This document shows, piece by piece, positions 23,691 to 35,603 of a stretch of 64,000 nt of DNA. Each line of letters begins with the position of its first letter. Within the stretch, counting starts at the first letter, position 1. The notes below the pieces were generated by a model. That model searched no databases and had not been told where the DNA came from. It was given only the letters and a program-made list of their open reading frames with translations. Origin of the DNA: Nymphaea colorata (lineage: Eukaryota; Streptophyta; Magnoliopsida; Nymphaeales; Nymphaeaceae); assembly GCF_008831285.2 (NCBI RefSeq), contig NC_045150.1, forward strand, positions 16,735,362 to 16,799,361, given 5' to 3'. A program made the translations under genes and the position numbers.

Positions 23691-23902
23691 TGGCGTAGTT
23701 GGTTGGACTAGCGGCTGGTAAAAGCTTACTCATCTGTTAATTTGATTCTTGTGGGCGACTACTCTATGATTAAGCTAAAGTGAATATGAACCTTAGGAAT
23801 AGAGTTGTAACCTTGGGGTTTACGCTACCACGGGAGAAATAAAGTCCAATTAGTGCATAGTTTTCTTGAGTCACAATCTCAAGAAAGAAAGAAAAAAAAA
23901 AC
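23691..23902 (+). mobile_element. Probable tRNA-derived SINE
   Basis: TGGCGTAGTTGG at 23691-23702 matches an RNA polymerase III A box. A weak B-box-like tttgattcttgtggg lies about 50 bases further, and the stretch ends about 210 bp on in an A-rich run (23881-23902). Size, order and tail fit a plant SINE. The B box is degenerate and I found no target duplication. Confidence 0.45.
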
Positions 23903-24379
23903 ATTATTTTAAGTAAAATAATTAAACCATCACCAAGTTAATGAAGCAGCTATAAAAACTGCGTTTTCTGCACTATAATGTGCATCAAACAATGTCGTTA
24001 AAATCAACTGCTAGTGAAATTCACATTCACGGTGAAAAATTGGCTAACATGAGCATATATTAAACCTAAAAGGACACAATCTCTAAGTCATGATCAATTG
24101 CGTAGATAAAAGCACAAGAAGTTTAGGACTGTGTCGATGCTTAGTAAGGACAACGTATACTTCCAATTTTTGTACCATAATACATGTCATACGCTGCAGG
24201 AGCGTAGTGCCCATATTCAATGTGGTGATAACTGCGGTATGGCCCTTAGGCCGAAAAAGGGTGAAATTTTGATTTCAATGATTCTCTTGATTTTGATTAT
24301 AGTAGCTCTAAAACACACTAACCTTTTCAAAATATAGACGTCTGACCATGATATATGTTAATTTTAAAAAATCCTAATA

Positions 24380-24416
<37 letters not shown>

Positions 24417-24640
24417 GTTCTAGAATGCCAATGTGTTGAATCGATCCAGATAACTGGTACACTTCCACAACCAGCCCGCTGGATATTTTTGAAATGGGGT
24501 TCGGGTCAAGATCCAATAAACGAAACCCACAGTCCGCACACAGCACACAGGGAAGGCAATTTGCAGGTTCAGAACAGCTAGGGGCGCACAAGTCAATTTG
24601 TAAATGAACAAGAACATAAAGGACCTTTCACCGTCTATTG
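23903..24640. other. Upstream region of the DUF688-type gene
   Basis: AT-rich, with an AT microsatellite at 24384-24413. No other gene is seen. Confidence 0.4.
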
Positions 24641-24645
24641 TCCTC

Positions 24646-24655
24646 CTATATCTGC
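24646..24655 (+). promoter_or_regulatory. Possible TATA box of the DUF688-type gene
   Basis: cctatatctg lies about 105 bp before the start codon, followed by a CT-rich leader (24660-24715) as is common in plant 5' UTRs. The match to a TATA box is weak. Confidence 0.3.
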
Positions 24656-24755
24656 GAGTCACCTCAGCTCTCCGTCTTTCTCCTGTCCATCTTTTACTCT
24701 TTCCTCTTTCTACTACATTTTAAGCTTCAGTTGCTTTAAGTTCTTGATCTCTTGA

Positions 24756-25382
24756 ATGGATTCTCCCACCAATCCAGTGGAGGATTCACCGCCGGACTCC
24801 CCTTTTCCGCCGGAGTCTCCTTTTCCGGCGACCGGAAAACGACTATCGGCTTCGAAATTCAGGTCCCGGTCCAGGTCCTCGTCTTCCTCCTCCCTCAGTT
24901 CTTGCCCCTCCGGCCGCGACTCCCCGACGACCCCCCTCCAGTCCTCCGGCGTGCCTTTCTCATGGGAGCACCAGCCCGGCGTGCCAAAGCACCTCATGGG
25001 CACTCCCGATTCGAGGCACTTCTGCGTGGTGGGCACCAGCCTCCCTCCTCCTCCGCTCTCTTCGTCGCCGGCCGGAGCAGCGAGCCGGTTGACTGCTTCC
25101 GACTCGATTTTCACGTCGCGGAGGAAGATCAAGTCCCACGAGAAGGGCGCCCATGATCCCTTCTTCAGGGCGCTGGTGGAGTGCTCCAAGGATCAGATGG
25201 CCGAGACTTGTTGGCAGTCGCCGAAGGCGCCCTACAAATTCCGGCCGGCTTCTCCGCTGCGGGGACTGGATCGGCTTCAGATCTCGTGTAAGACCAACTG
25301 TGCGGTTCTCGAGTCCCAGGTCTTGCTCCCCAGATCGTACAGAACTACTTCTTATGGCCTTCTGGCGAATCGATCCATTTGA
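24756..25382 (+). CDS. DUF688-type proline/serine-rich protein
   Basis: Encodes 208 residues in one exon. Function is unknown; I place it in the plant DUF688 family from the motif GVPFSWEHQPGVPK at residues 65-78, which those proteins share. N-terminal SPPDSPFPPESPF (11-23) is proline-rich, 36-50 is a serine/arginine run, and 134-145 reads DPFFRALVECSK. There is no signal peptide or membrane segment. At 208 residues it is shorter than many members. The ATG at 24756 is the first in frame after a CT-rich leader, in the context ttgaATGGA. The coding region is GC-rich against AT-rich surroundings, and its GC-rich codons create long open frames on the other frames and strand that are shadows. Family moderately sure; role not known. 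Confidence 0.8.
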   Translation: MDSPTNPVEDSPPDSPFPPESPFPATGKRLSASKFRSRSRSSSSSSLSSCPSGRDSPTTPLQSSGVPFSWEHQPGVPKHLMGTPDSRHFCVVGTSLPPPPLSSSPAGAASRLTASDSIFTSRRKIKSHEKGAHDPFFRALVECSKDQMAETCWQSPKAPYKFRPASPLRGLDRLQISCKTNCAVLESQVLLPRSYRTTSYGLLANRSI

Positions 25383-25542
25383 TCATGAAGCTGTATGGGC
25401 TTCTCTACTCATACATGATGTATGCATTTGTAAGCGTCTTTCTTTTCTTCCCTTTCTTTTGGATCCTAAACACCGTGTTCAGTTTAGTGTTTGTTGACAG
25501 AGAAAGTGCACTTTTCTTGGTGCATCTGTAAATGCTTAATTA

Positions 25543-25566
25543 AATAAATAATTTCTTGTCAATAAA
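25543..25566 (+). terminator. Poly(A) signals of the DUF688-type gene
   Basis: AATAAA at 25543-25548 and again at 25561-25566, 160-185 bp after the stop codon, inside T-rich sequence. This is a normal distance for a plant 3' UTR. Confidence 0.6.
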
Positions 25567-25569
25567 GTG

Positions 25570-26087
25570 TGTGAAAAGGTCTCCGTTTATTGTGTTTGTT
25601 AGTCATTTTCCAGGTTGATTCTTTCTTGTATTTTTGGTTTCTCTGCATATTATTTGTCGTTGGGCCGACACTGAGCTTTAAAGACAGGAAGAAGAAAATT
25701 TTAGAAAGAAAAGAGTTCGGAGCTCACAGGTTTGGCTGAAATTTCTACGATGCATTTTGTAAAACATAAAAGGTTTTGTAAAAGCGCGCTTGATGGCATC
25801 AAGTTCGCTGGTCGAAAGTTTTAACTAAGAAAGTTTTTGAGGGAAACATGTAAGTGTCAGCTTGTGTAGGCAGTTGCACACACACATCCAAAATAATGTT
25901 TAATTTTTACATTGATGCTTCAACGCTATTTTTATCTCATTTAAGTATTACTGCTTCTTAAAAATCTAAAATGTGAATACCGCTGCCCTTCAGCCATAAA
26001 TTTTTTGTTTCACCCGAGTGGCAGAGCGACATGGCTGCTTCACAAAGTTTGTTTATTTTTACATCGATCATTTGATATATTTAATTG

Positions 26088-26121
<34 letters not shown>

Positions 26122-26560
26122 CCCCTAAAGTTATTGAATTAGTGCCCCTTCAATCAAAAGTTCTCGCTTACCTAGTGCTTCACCCCTGTCATGCGTTTGT
26201 TGTACGTGGAGCTCCCAGTTGGAACAAAAGCGTCTTGAACACATTTGTCCAGGACAGAAGGGACAAACAAGAGATTCCCGTTGAATGTGTATATTGCGAT
26301 AGATCAGGAATGTGAGGTTGTCGTCGATACATATAAATTATCGGGATCCAAACCGTTTACAGAAATGCCGATGCGGTCGGGAGCATGGACCAGCCTAATG
26401 CCTCTTAGAAGGCTTAACTCGTGAACCGGTTGAGAATATGGGCTCGTGCCTTGGACTTAGTGGGCTCGAGCCGGCCAAATCCAAGCGAGCCAGGGGGCCT
26501 TGGGAGTTGGAGTTTGGACGTCTCTTGGGTCATCATAAGGGCCAACCTGTCATTTCTGTT
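25570..26560. other. Intergenic, no gene
   Basis: Contains an AT microsatellite at 26089-26118. The open frame across it has no recognisable protein content. Confidence 0.4.
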
Positions 26561-26709
26561 GGAAAAATTCGACAAGTGACTATCGAGTCGAGTTCGAGCC
26601 AGTGTAGTCGAGTTATTCTCGAGCTGAGTCGAGCTCGAGGTCTTCTTTAGTCAAGCCAAATTCGAGCTGGCCGAGCTCAGGCTCGACTCTGCTCGTGTTC
26701 AGCCCTAGG
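26560..26709. repeat. CTCGAG element fragment, right end
   Basis: gagtcgagttcgag and gagctgagtcgagctcgagg words followed by gctcgtgttcagccctagg, matching the right ends at 21862 and 23290. The left half is missing. Confidence 0.6.
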
Positions 26710-27230
26710 AAAAATCCAAATTAAAAAATAAAATAGACTGATTTGCCCTTATATTTCAACCAAATGTCAAAGTCAAAGTGAATACTGATTTCGAATTGAA
26801 TCAAATACTGTATTCATTTTTCTGGGTGTTCATATGTTTGGGTTAGAAAATTGAATAAAAAAAAGTCGTATCCAAATTTGAAACCCAATTTCATAATCCG
26901 AATCCGAATATGATCTGAAACTAATTTTTGCATTCACATCTGGATCCAAATCCAACTTTTGGATGGAACCCAGCTGGTTTTTTTTTTTTTAATGTAAAAG
27001 CATTGATAAAAGATAATAATTTAAAACTAAGACCAATTTGAATCCAAAACTGAATGTGATAATATATTTATGTATATCTGAATCCAAATCAGATAATATG
27101 CCATTTCTTCAATCTGAATCTGAATTCAATCTATTTTTTCAATAAGATAGATGTATTTTTCTGCATATCCTATTTCTTTGCAACGGTTTGACTGGATACT
27201 TGATTCAAATCAGATATATTGACATCCCTA
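26710..27230. repeat. Word-repeat element, right end TTGACATCCCTA
   Basis: Dominated by aatctgaatccaaat words and ending atattgacatcccta at 27230, the complement of TAGGGATGTCAAT as in 40037-40486. The left end is not recognised. Confidence 0.5.
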
Positions 27231-28257
27231 CTGTAATGGTAATTTTGCTCCTTTCACGTGTGTGGACGATGTTGTCAGTAGAATGAACAAATAATCCATG
27301 AATGTTAGGTGTTCTAAAAATGTTGGGTCTTAAAGGTACTAATGGATAGTAATCAAACTTTAACTTAAAGCTCACAAAAACGGATCTTAGGGGCTGTTTG
27401 CATGACAGCGTGAAAGCGCCTTTTTTTCTTATTCTTATTCATTCTTTTTTTTTTTTTTCAAAATTCAGTTTTAAGCATGTTTAGGTTACCTCAAAATTAT
27501 GTTTGCTAAACTCAATTTTGACAGAACTCATGAAGGCTCAAAAGACCCAACTTTTTTAGACAAATAAGATTTTAACCGTTTCTCTAAATGGATTTTCATC
27601 TTTAAGAAGGAGTTTGATGAGGCCAGAATTGTGGAATTCTAAAAAATTAAGATTGTTATTTTTGATGAAATGAGAATTGAGTTATCAAAAAAAAAAAAAG
27701 ATTTCAAAATTATATGCTCATTCTTGAATCAAAATTTTGGAATTGGGGTTCTACCATAGCGACTAGAATTGTGATTTCAAATTTTGAAATTTTTTCATCT
27801 TTCTTTAGGGCACATGCCACCACGATGGTCTTAATTCATCAATTATAAAATTTTAGTTCATGTTTTATCAAATACATCATTTTTAATTTTGTAATTAAAA
27901 TCCTAACTATCAAAAAAAAAAAAAAAAAAAAAAACTAGAACCAAAATTTTCATTCCAATTCCAATTCCAGTTTGAGGTGGAATTTTGTTTCTAAAATTTT
28001 GGAATCAAAATTCAACACCATCAAACGCCTCCTAAAGAAAATGTTCCTTTTCTTTCCTTTCCATGGCCATCTAGAAAAGCCCAGAACTCTTCAAATTGCA
28101 TGCTTTAGTTTCTTCCTCCATCCAACGCCATGCAACTATTCCTCCACAATCCTCGTGCCACAAATATTGCAGAAAAATCATCTGCTAAACACATGGTGGT
28201 TGGGCCCACATCAGCCTCCCAAAGTTACTTTAATGTTATGTTAATATTTTGATATAT

Positions 28258-28261
<4 letters not shown>
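27231..28261. other. Intergenic, no gene
   Basis: AT-rich with poly(T) and poly(A) runs (27443-27460, 27911-27934). No supported gene. Confidence 0.4.

Positions 28262-28308
<47 letters not shown>
28262..28308. repeat. AT microsatellite
   Basis: About 47 bp of uninterrupted AT repeat. It is followed by a hAT-like end (ggttccgctactg, 28366-28379). Confidence 0.95.
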
Positions 28309-28312
<4 letters not shown>

Positions 28313-28380
28313 TGCCTCACAAATATTAAAAATATTAAATTAGTGACTCCACCAAACAAAATTTTTGGTTCCGCTACTGC

Positions 28381-28436
28381 ATCTGCTGACCACTTACTTA
28401 TACATAGTATCTGCTGACCACTTACTTATACATAGT
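28381..28436. repeat. Tandem duplication, two identical 28-bp units
   Basis: Units 28381-28408 and 28409-28436, both starting atctgctgaccacttactta, are identical. A recent replication-slippage duplication is the simplest reading. Confidence 0.95.
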
Positions 28437-28959
28437 GGTGAGTCGTACACCAGCACAGCATAATGAACTATCATGAACAAAACATAATCAATGACGGCCA
28501 TGGTTCATGTCGAATGCACCGTCTGCATCCATAGAAGCTTATCGTCTTCGTTTTCATCTTTAGTTATCAGAATGTTCATCATCATGGTTATTTTTGTTTT
28601 GTGTCGCTAAAAACCATCACAAAATGAATATTTTGTCGTAGAAAATTATGGTCAACCATTTTTATGACTGTTTTTAACGATGCAAAATAAAAAATAACTA
28701 TCCAACTATAAAGGGAGCCAGCTGATTTTCAATTCTTATGTATTGTATATAGTAGATGCCAAACCGCTAGTTAGGGATAAAAAAAAATAAAAGACCCTTT
28801 AAATTTTTAGTAAAAAATATTTTCAACAAAATAAGAACAACATAATATATTTGCAAAAATAATTTGGTATAAAACTTGCTTTAGCTTAAGTTGGTTTTCT
28901 GAAAAACGAAGATTTCTCCATGGTCACAATTTTGACGTTATATGAGTGGTTCAATTTTA
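28437..28959. other. Intergenic, no gene
   Basis: AT-rich with no recognised feature. Confidence 0.4.
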
Positions 28960-29115
28960 CTTATTATAAAAATACGATCAAATCCAAAAATGATCAACTT
29001 AATGTATGTTTTCCATCAACATATTATTGAGATCACATTCAAAATCTTTGAAGTTAGGTCCTAGAAAAGAAAGTGCCTTAATAGTTGCATTTAAGTAGTC
29101 TGGTTTTTGTCCTTG
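28960..29115 (+). repeat. Diverged copy of the 34885-35545 repeat
   Basis: aacttaatgtatgttttcca and attgagatcacattc align with the motif aacttaatacatgtttctca and ttaagatcatatc at about 35093. Followed by an AT microsatellite (29121-29153), as is the copy ending at 35545. Confidence 0.5.
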
Positions 29116-29119
29116 ACCA

Positions 29120-29150
<31 letters not shown>

Positions 29151-29153
29151 TAT

Positions 29154-32085
29154 AATGGGGCAAGATTATGAGCTCTTTGTATTCAATCCACCTCCTTTAG
29201 ACAATCACTATAGGGGGTATTTTTGTCTTTTAAAAAATGAAGGGTCTTCGCTGTGAACGGAAAGTTTAGGTTTGAGCCCTAGCAGCCGAGTGTCTGTTGG
29301 GAGCTTGAAATAACCAAAGTGCCCTCGATGTTGAAAAAAGAAGACCCTTTAATAAAATTATTTAGTAATAGACAAAAATGCCCCCCATGGTGGGTGAATG
29401 CGAGAGGCGAGAGCGCCCAGACACCCAAGGTCCAGTCCTACTAAATCGTAGGCCCAGTGGTTAAAAACGAGTAAAGAAAAGAGCCATTGACATGTTGGCG
29501 AACATGTAGTCCTTGAAGCAGACATGATTATGCATTATCTCGCTTTCATTGTCTTTTACCACTTCTCCTAGCGGAGCCTTCCATGGCATCAAATATAATT
29601 TTCTGTAAAAACATTTGATGAGAACTTTGTAGAAGCCATCCATAACATAGCTGAAAAAGGCAGATTGCCTATCAATGATAGTAAAGCCCAAAGATTTGTT
29701 CAGCAGTTGGCTCCTCATTTTTTTTAAAAAAAGTTAGATATAAACTTTAAAACAATTTATTTATCTTATATAGAAATGTTGAAAAATTATACCTCGACCT
29801 CTGTCAAACTTTTGAAACTATAATTCAGCCACAAGTTTTGCAGATATACAACAAGGTGTCTCGAATCCTTTTAATGAGCCCCGAGACACGGAATAGGGAC
29901 GTTCTGGTCTCCCATTTTTGTAATCAGTATATTTTTTTATTTGTCTTTGGAATAAAATAAAAGGCTGGGGGGCCTAACCCTTATGTAGACGTTCTCTGAA
30001 ATGGCCAGATCAGGATGTAAGTTTTCTTACTAAAAAGAGATCATGTCTGCTCTATCCGAGTTGTATTTTTACCCATACTTATGTGATTAACGTTTTTTTA
30101 AGATCTTTTTCAATAACTTAGAAAGCCAAGAAATCTGATTTAGATTGTATTTTACAAAAATCTGAAAAATAATAATTTCAAATAAGTGTTAGTTTATCAA
30201 AAAAGTTAAGGAGAAGATACTTCGAAGAGGCCAAAGTGCCCCCTCCTTCCCCTGCCCATAGAGTCGAGAGTTTCTTCGAGATTTGGGTAAACTTACGGTT
30301 ACTTCATTCAACTCGAGAGTAGCGTCTGTCACCGCTTGCATTACAAAGGTATAGCATTCACGAACGATTATCTAACTGATGACTGACCTTTCACTACTCC
30401 ACCAGTCCAACCAACTACACTTGAGAGAGGCATACAAAAGTTCCTGCAAATGTTTTCTTAAAACTCATAAATTTGGACTCTTTTAGTTGGTTGGGAGTAT
30501 ATGATTTGAAAATGACTGCACCATACAACTAAAAATAACTGCTACGCTTGGGTAGAAACCATTATAAACTGTTGCTGCTCCTTTACGATTATATTTTAAT
30601 AATAAATTTTTTATTTTTAGCTATCCTACAACATTCAACACCTGACATATGTAATATTTTAAAGTTGTAAAAGCTCTTGTCTACATCAATTATACGACAC
30701 TCTACATATAAGTTTGAAAAATAAATAATAACCAAATATATTGTGTGAGTGTTATGTGAAAGCGTGTGTCTTTAACATAATTCATGTACTATTTAATAAA
30801 TTTAATTTGATACGTGCGATGAAAAATTATATTATAGACAATCATACTTTTGTTGCCAGTGCTGCCCAAGGTTGCCACCCATTAAATTATGGCAGTTTTC
30901 AGTGAAATTTGATGGTTTTCAACGTTGCTTTAAAAGGCTCACTTTATTTGTTAATATAGTGCAACCGAACGACAAGACAGTTCATATTCAAAGGGTCAGA
31001 GATTCGAATCATGTGGTTGTTGTCATGTATGTTTTCGTGTGTGACTTCTCTAAATTATAAACGGTGACAAATCACATTACGATATGTTAGAAACCAGCTT
31101 TTGAAATGCATGCATATTCAACATGGGATGTCCATTTGAAACTGAATTGGAATCTGAATCCTGTTCCTATACGATACCATTTCTTGAATTTGAATACAAT
31201 ATAGTTTCTTAATCAATAAATGTTAATTTGTTTTTATATACAACCATTTTGAAATATTTCAATCGAATATCTGATCCATGGACGTCACTAATGTAATTAC
31301 TTATGACAATACGCAGGAATGCTGTATCTTACAGGTAAAAAATATAACTAAACTCACATAATAGGAAGCCGAGATTTTTGAAGCTCGAGTGCAAGGCACG
31401 ACCTGGATCGTAGCATCCATATTCTCTGTGGAATTAGGTACCGTGATCGATCGAGAACGAAGGAGTTCACCACCTTTGGTCAGCATTTTTCCTTTTCCCA
31501 TCTCGTTAAATTTTCTCCGTGTTTTCTTCCTTGTTACTTTATTCCCACTTGCGTCGATTCCAGACCCAGAACCAAACAGCCTCGCGGCAGAATAGAGACG
31601 AGGGGACACAAGTCATAGATTTCAGTGAGAAGTGAACTAATAAAAACAAACCGACCACTCACGAGTACGGTTTTGTTTGTCTTGTCTATTTAATTTTGGG
31701 GTAGAACACAGAGTACAGCGCATTTTACTATTCGAAGTTTAAAAAAAAAAATGCTTAATCATGAAAATTGAACTAAGATCAGACTGTTACTAGCTTTTCT
31801 TTTCTTCGTGTATTTGGAAATGTGAACCGGCTGTTACATGAAAAGGACAGGCTGAGAAATTTCCATCCAGCGGGTCCGTTCTTTCATTATGTCAGCCACG
31901 CATATATTTTTCTCAGTAGTACTTATTGTAATGTCGCCCTCAATTTCAGCGACTACTATTATTAGGGCAGGTTTGATTTGCATACATATTTGTTTTTAGT
32001 TGGTTAATTCATGAGAGTTACCTAAGCAATTAAACTAGCTCTCTCTCTCTCAGGTATAAGTTTATTGTGTTGGGAGTTGAGGGCA
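29154..32085. other. Intergenic, no gene supported
   Basis: About 2.9 kb. A word-repeat patch (ctgaattggaatctgaatcc) with tgggatgtcc and ggacgtcact ends lies at 31120-31290. The minus-strand open frames at 29461-29718 and 31301-31609 are the longest but match nothing I know; the second opens with GTG. A ctctctctctctc run is at 32039-32052. Confidence 0.4.
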
Positions 32086-32440
32086 TTAGGCCTGCGCATC
32101 CGGGCCGGCTGGACCCCCACACCCAAAAATCGAGTTCAGGTCGGTTTGATACATGACATCTGAGTTCGGAACCGGGCTGGATCCCGCACAGTTAAAATAA
32201 AAAAAATATTTTTACAATATAAAATTTGTTTTTAATAATAAAATATATATCATTATTAAAAAAATAAATCAAGTCGACCTAAGCCGGCAATGTTATTGGG
32301 CTGGCTGGAACGATTTTTTTAGGCTCGAACCTGGGCCCGATCAAAACGAGTATTAGGTACCAGTTGGCCTGATGCTTAGGCCTAATAGGCATAAGCATTT
32401 GGGTAGGCATGGGCACCCGGCCTGCCCAACACCCATATAT
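32086..32440. repeat. Dispersed CGGGCC-type small element
   Basis: gcgcatccgggccggctgg on the left, an AT-rich core (aataataaaatatat), then gtcgacctaagccggcaatg and ttattgggctggctgg. The same layout as 2343-2612, which also has a ttgggctg word beside its core. Borders approximate. Confidence 0.5.
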
Positions 32441-34884
32441 TCTAATCAAACCAGCCCGGCTTTGGTCTAAGGTTTGGTCTGCCCAGACAAACTGCATCAC
32501 GTCTGAAAAAGCAGAGTATGGGCCCTCATGTTAGGTGTCGAACACCATGCACCCTCTCCCCTAATAAAAAGAACCGACCCTGTATGTATCGACAAATTAA
32601 CAAAAATTGTGATACGCCAATTTCGTCCAAAAGTCGAACTTGAAGAAAAAAAAAACAAGAAAGAACTGAAAACCTGGAAAAAAGAGCCCATTGGACGCGG
32701 TTTTGAGATCACCGTATCAAACTATTTTTAACAATTCGTACTCAATAAGGTGAATGCTTCACATGTATTCTGTGTTTGCTTGTAACTCTTGGTCCTGATC
32801 ACTGACGCCTCTCCCACCCAGCAACCCCACTACTCGACCCGACTGCCTGTCTTGTTCCAAAGTCTCGATATCATTTATTTTGAGTAAAAGTGCATGTGGG
32901 CACATAATGTACGAACCAGCGTGCCGAGATTCTCTTGGCGTCACATGATGTTGAAGTGCACCAAAGATTAATTAATAGAGTTTTTCTTTTGCCCATCACT
33001 TAGAAAGTTAGCGGCCCGCTACCCATATCTAAGCCCCGACACAACGGAGACAAAAGGGAGACGGGAGGCTTCTGGTAGATAGATGTATTGAATTGACACA
33101 CTAGTTTATATGTGGTATAAGTATAGTCACAGAAAACAGGTTTTTTTTTTAAAAAAACACACAAAAAAATGCCATAAATTAAATGACCGTTTAAAACTAA
33201 AAAAATACGTTTTCTAAAAAATATTAAAAACGAAAAAAATGAGTTTTTAACGTGTTTTTTCATGTTTTTCACTTTTTTAGGTTTTTTTTAATGCCAAATA
33301 GTTTTCTTTTTATTTTTTATTTTTTATTTATTGTAAATCTACTTATCATTTGATGTTTGTGTTATTAGCCTCTTACTTATTTTATTTTTCTCATATTTTT
33401 AGTTTTTTTTTATTTTAAAAAAATTGCCATATTTTTTTCATGTTCATCGTATTATACCCAAGAAAAACTTCACCATTTAAAACTTCCAGACATTATTTGT
33501 GACCATGAGTACAAGTAAAAAAATGGATTTAAGCATTCATTATGGCAGACTCTAACCCTTGCAATTACAAAGAAGGCTGTGAATAAGGAAAACTAATAAT
33601 ATGACATATATCCACAAACAATTGAAGCTTTTTCTAAATAATGGTATGCAAACAAACGTTTTAAAGACGACATACATAGACAAGCTGTTGTAATCCATCC
33701 CTTTTAAGGAACACGTGCGTTTTTTTTTTTTTTTTTTTTGAAAATAAAAAATTGATTTTGACACTAATATCAATCGTGGCAGCCTCATTAATCAAAGCAG
33801 ATTTGTGTCTCGAGTACAATAGATCTAAATTAATTAATTTGCCTTATACGTAGCCCCAGTTCACATTTAAAATGGCTGTGAACTTAAACATGTATTAAGA
33901 GCACAAATGGGTGTATACATTTTTAAAGATTTTATAAAATCTCAAATATAGTCATCTTTTTAATTTTTTACATACACTTAAAAGAGTTACATGTTGTGCC
34001 ACAAATTCAATGTGCGCCAAAAAATAATGACTAACTTGTTTATTAATTGTTTTAGTTGAGTTGAGAAGTATTTCATCATATCACATCAATTGTCTCTCTT
34101 TTGCAACATAAAAAGTTGATGTTCTAAGAATTTAAAACAAAAACTGGCCACCTTCGAGCTCACGACCTGACCATTTGCACCAACTCCTCGTCGACAACTT
34201 GTTTATTAATTAAAAAAATGAAGAAAAATAATTAGAATAACTTGTTTCAAAAATTAAAACAATTTGTACGTACCCATTTAGCAAATGCACCGTTGGAAAT
34301 GCAGGCTCGATTTACTTCTATGCCTTTTTTTTTCATTCAAATTTGTGTTTGGTTCCAATTAATGTGGATGCCATTAATTGGGCAAATGTCTCAACTATCT
34401 CCAACTTCAATTATACGCTTCAAATGAACAACTTTTAATTACAAAAATTTCCATCCAATCCCTCCTTGCACCTTCTACCTACCTTTTTTTTTTAAAAAAA
34501 ATATGGCTCCAGTCGTTATCAATCTAAACACCTATCACCATGTTATGATATTGCTTCTAATTCATATTTCATATGACATGTTACATGTAGCTCCAATATT
34601 TATTTTGTATAGCTTTTTTAATATTTTTTCAGCTGGAAAGACAAAGGAACCACACTTGGCATGAAAGATCTAGCTAAGTTTATCATGATTGTCTAATATG
34701 TTGAAACTGGTTGATATTTTCTAGACAAATACTATATTTCCTTTGTGTTTTCGGTTACTATTTAAGAGTTCGATGGTAGAGTAACTCTCTCTCTCTCTCT
34801 TTCTATATATATATATAACTCTAGCTATTTAGAATCACTCAGCCATCTAATCAAAATTATTTATTTGATGCAAATGAATGGTTA
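32441..34884. other. Intergenic, no gene
   Basis: About 2.4 kb of AT-rich DNA with poly(T) tracts (33720-33739). A patch on the minus strand near 34141-34195 reads like a tRNA-derived SINE head but is too weak to call. A CT run followed by an AT run lies at 34786-34817. Confidence 0.4.
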
Positions 34885-35545
34885 AGGAAAAAACATGGAA
34901 AAAAATGTGGGAACTAATGTTGTATGTCAATCACCTTTTCTCATTGTTTTTCTCTTAAGCAACTATCGTAATGGATTGGATGACTCAAATAGATGGCTGA
35001 ATGACTCTAAAAAGTCGGAGTCACCATTGGATATGGTAGAAGAGACGTTCATTTTTTTACTAAAAACATTATTTAAGTAATAAAATGACTAACTTAATAC
35101 ATGTTTCTCATCAAATTACTTTTAAGATCATATCTATAAGGTTAGATTGCAAAAAAATATTTTAATAATTAATTTTAGTAGATCTAGTTTTTATCCTCTA
35201 CTCAAGTGCTCAGGTTTTTACCAACAAAAAATAGAGAAAAAAAAAGTATGAACTAATACTAAATGTCACTCGCATTTTACTTCTTGTTTTTCTTTTAACC
35301 AACTATTATAATAGATTGGACGGCTCATGTTAGATGGCAGGATGACTCTAATAAACCAGAGTCACCATTGAAGATGGTATAAGAGACCTTTATTTTTTTA
35401 CTATTGAAAAAACAATATTTAAGTAACAAAATGACTAACTTAATACATATTTTTCATGAGATTACTCTTAAGATCGTATCTATAGGGTTAGATTGCAAAA
35501 AAATTATTTTAATAATTAATTTTAATGGATCTAATTTTTGTCTCT
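34885..35545 (+). repeat. Tandem duplication, period 339 bp
   Basis: Two units (about 34885-35210 and 35224-35545) align over their length. Landmarks are gaactaat at 34911 and 35250, gagtcaccattg at about 35018 and 35360, and aaaatgactaacttaatac in both. Identity is perhaps 80 percent by eye. Single copies at 22390-22570 (reversed) and 28960-29115 show a dispersed family. Confidence 0.8.
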
Positions 35546-35551
35546 CTCACT

Positions 35552-35558
<7 letters not shown>

Positions 35559-35597
<39 letters not shown>
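35559..35597. repeat. AT microsatellite
   Basis: About 39 bp of AT repeat after a short CA run. Confidence 0.95.

Positions 35598-35603
<6 letters not shown>

Noticed and set aside
24713-25189. 158-codon minus-strand frame, plus a plus-strand frame at 24752-25156, over the DUF688-type gene
   Set aside because: GC-rich codons of the real gene leave other frames open. Only the 24756 frame carries the family motif and a sensible start.
29461-29718. 85-codon minus-strand frame
   Set aside because: No match to a known family and no supporting splice or promoter context.
31000-31020. agattcgaatca as the B box of a tRNA gene
   Set aside because: No A box or cloverleaf could be drawn around it.
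31301-31609. 102-codon minus-strand frame
   Set aside because: Opens with GTG, no recognisable domain, no gene context.
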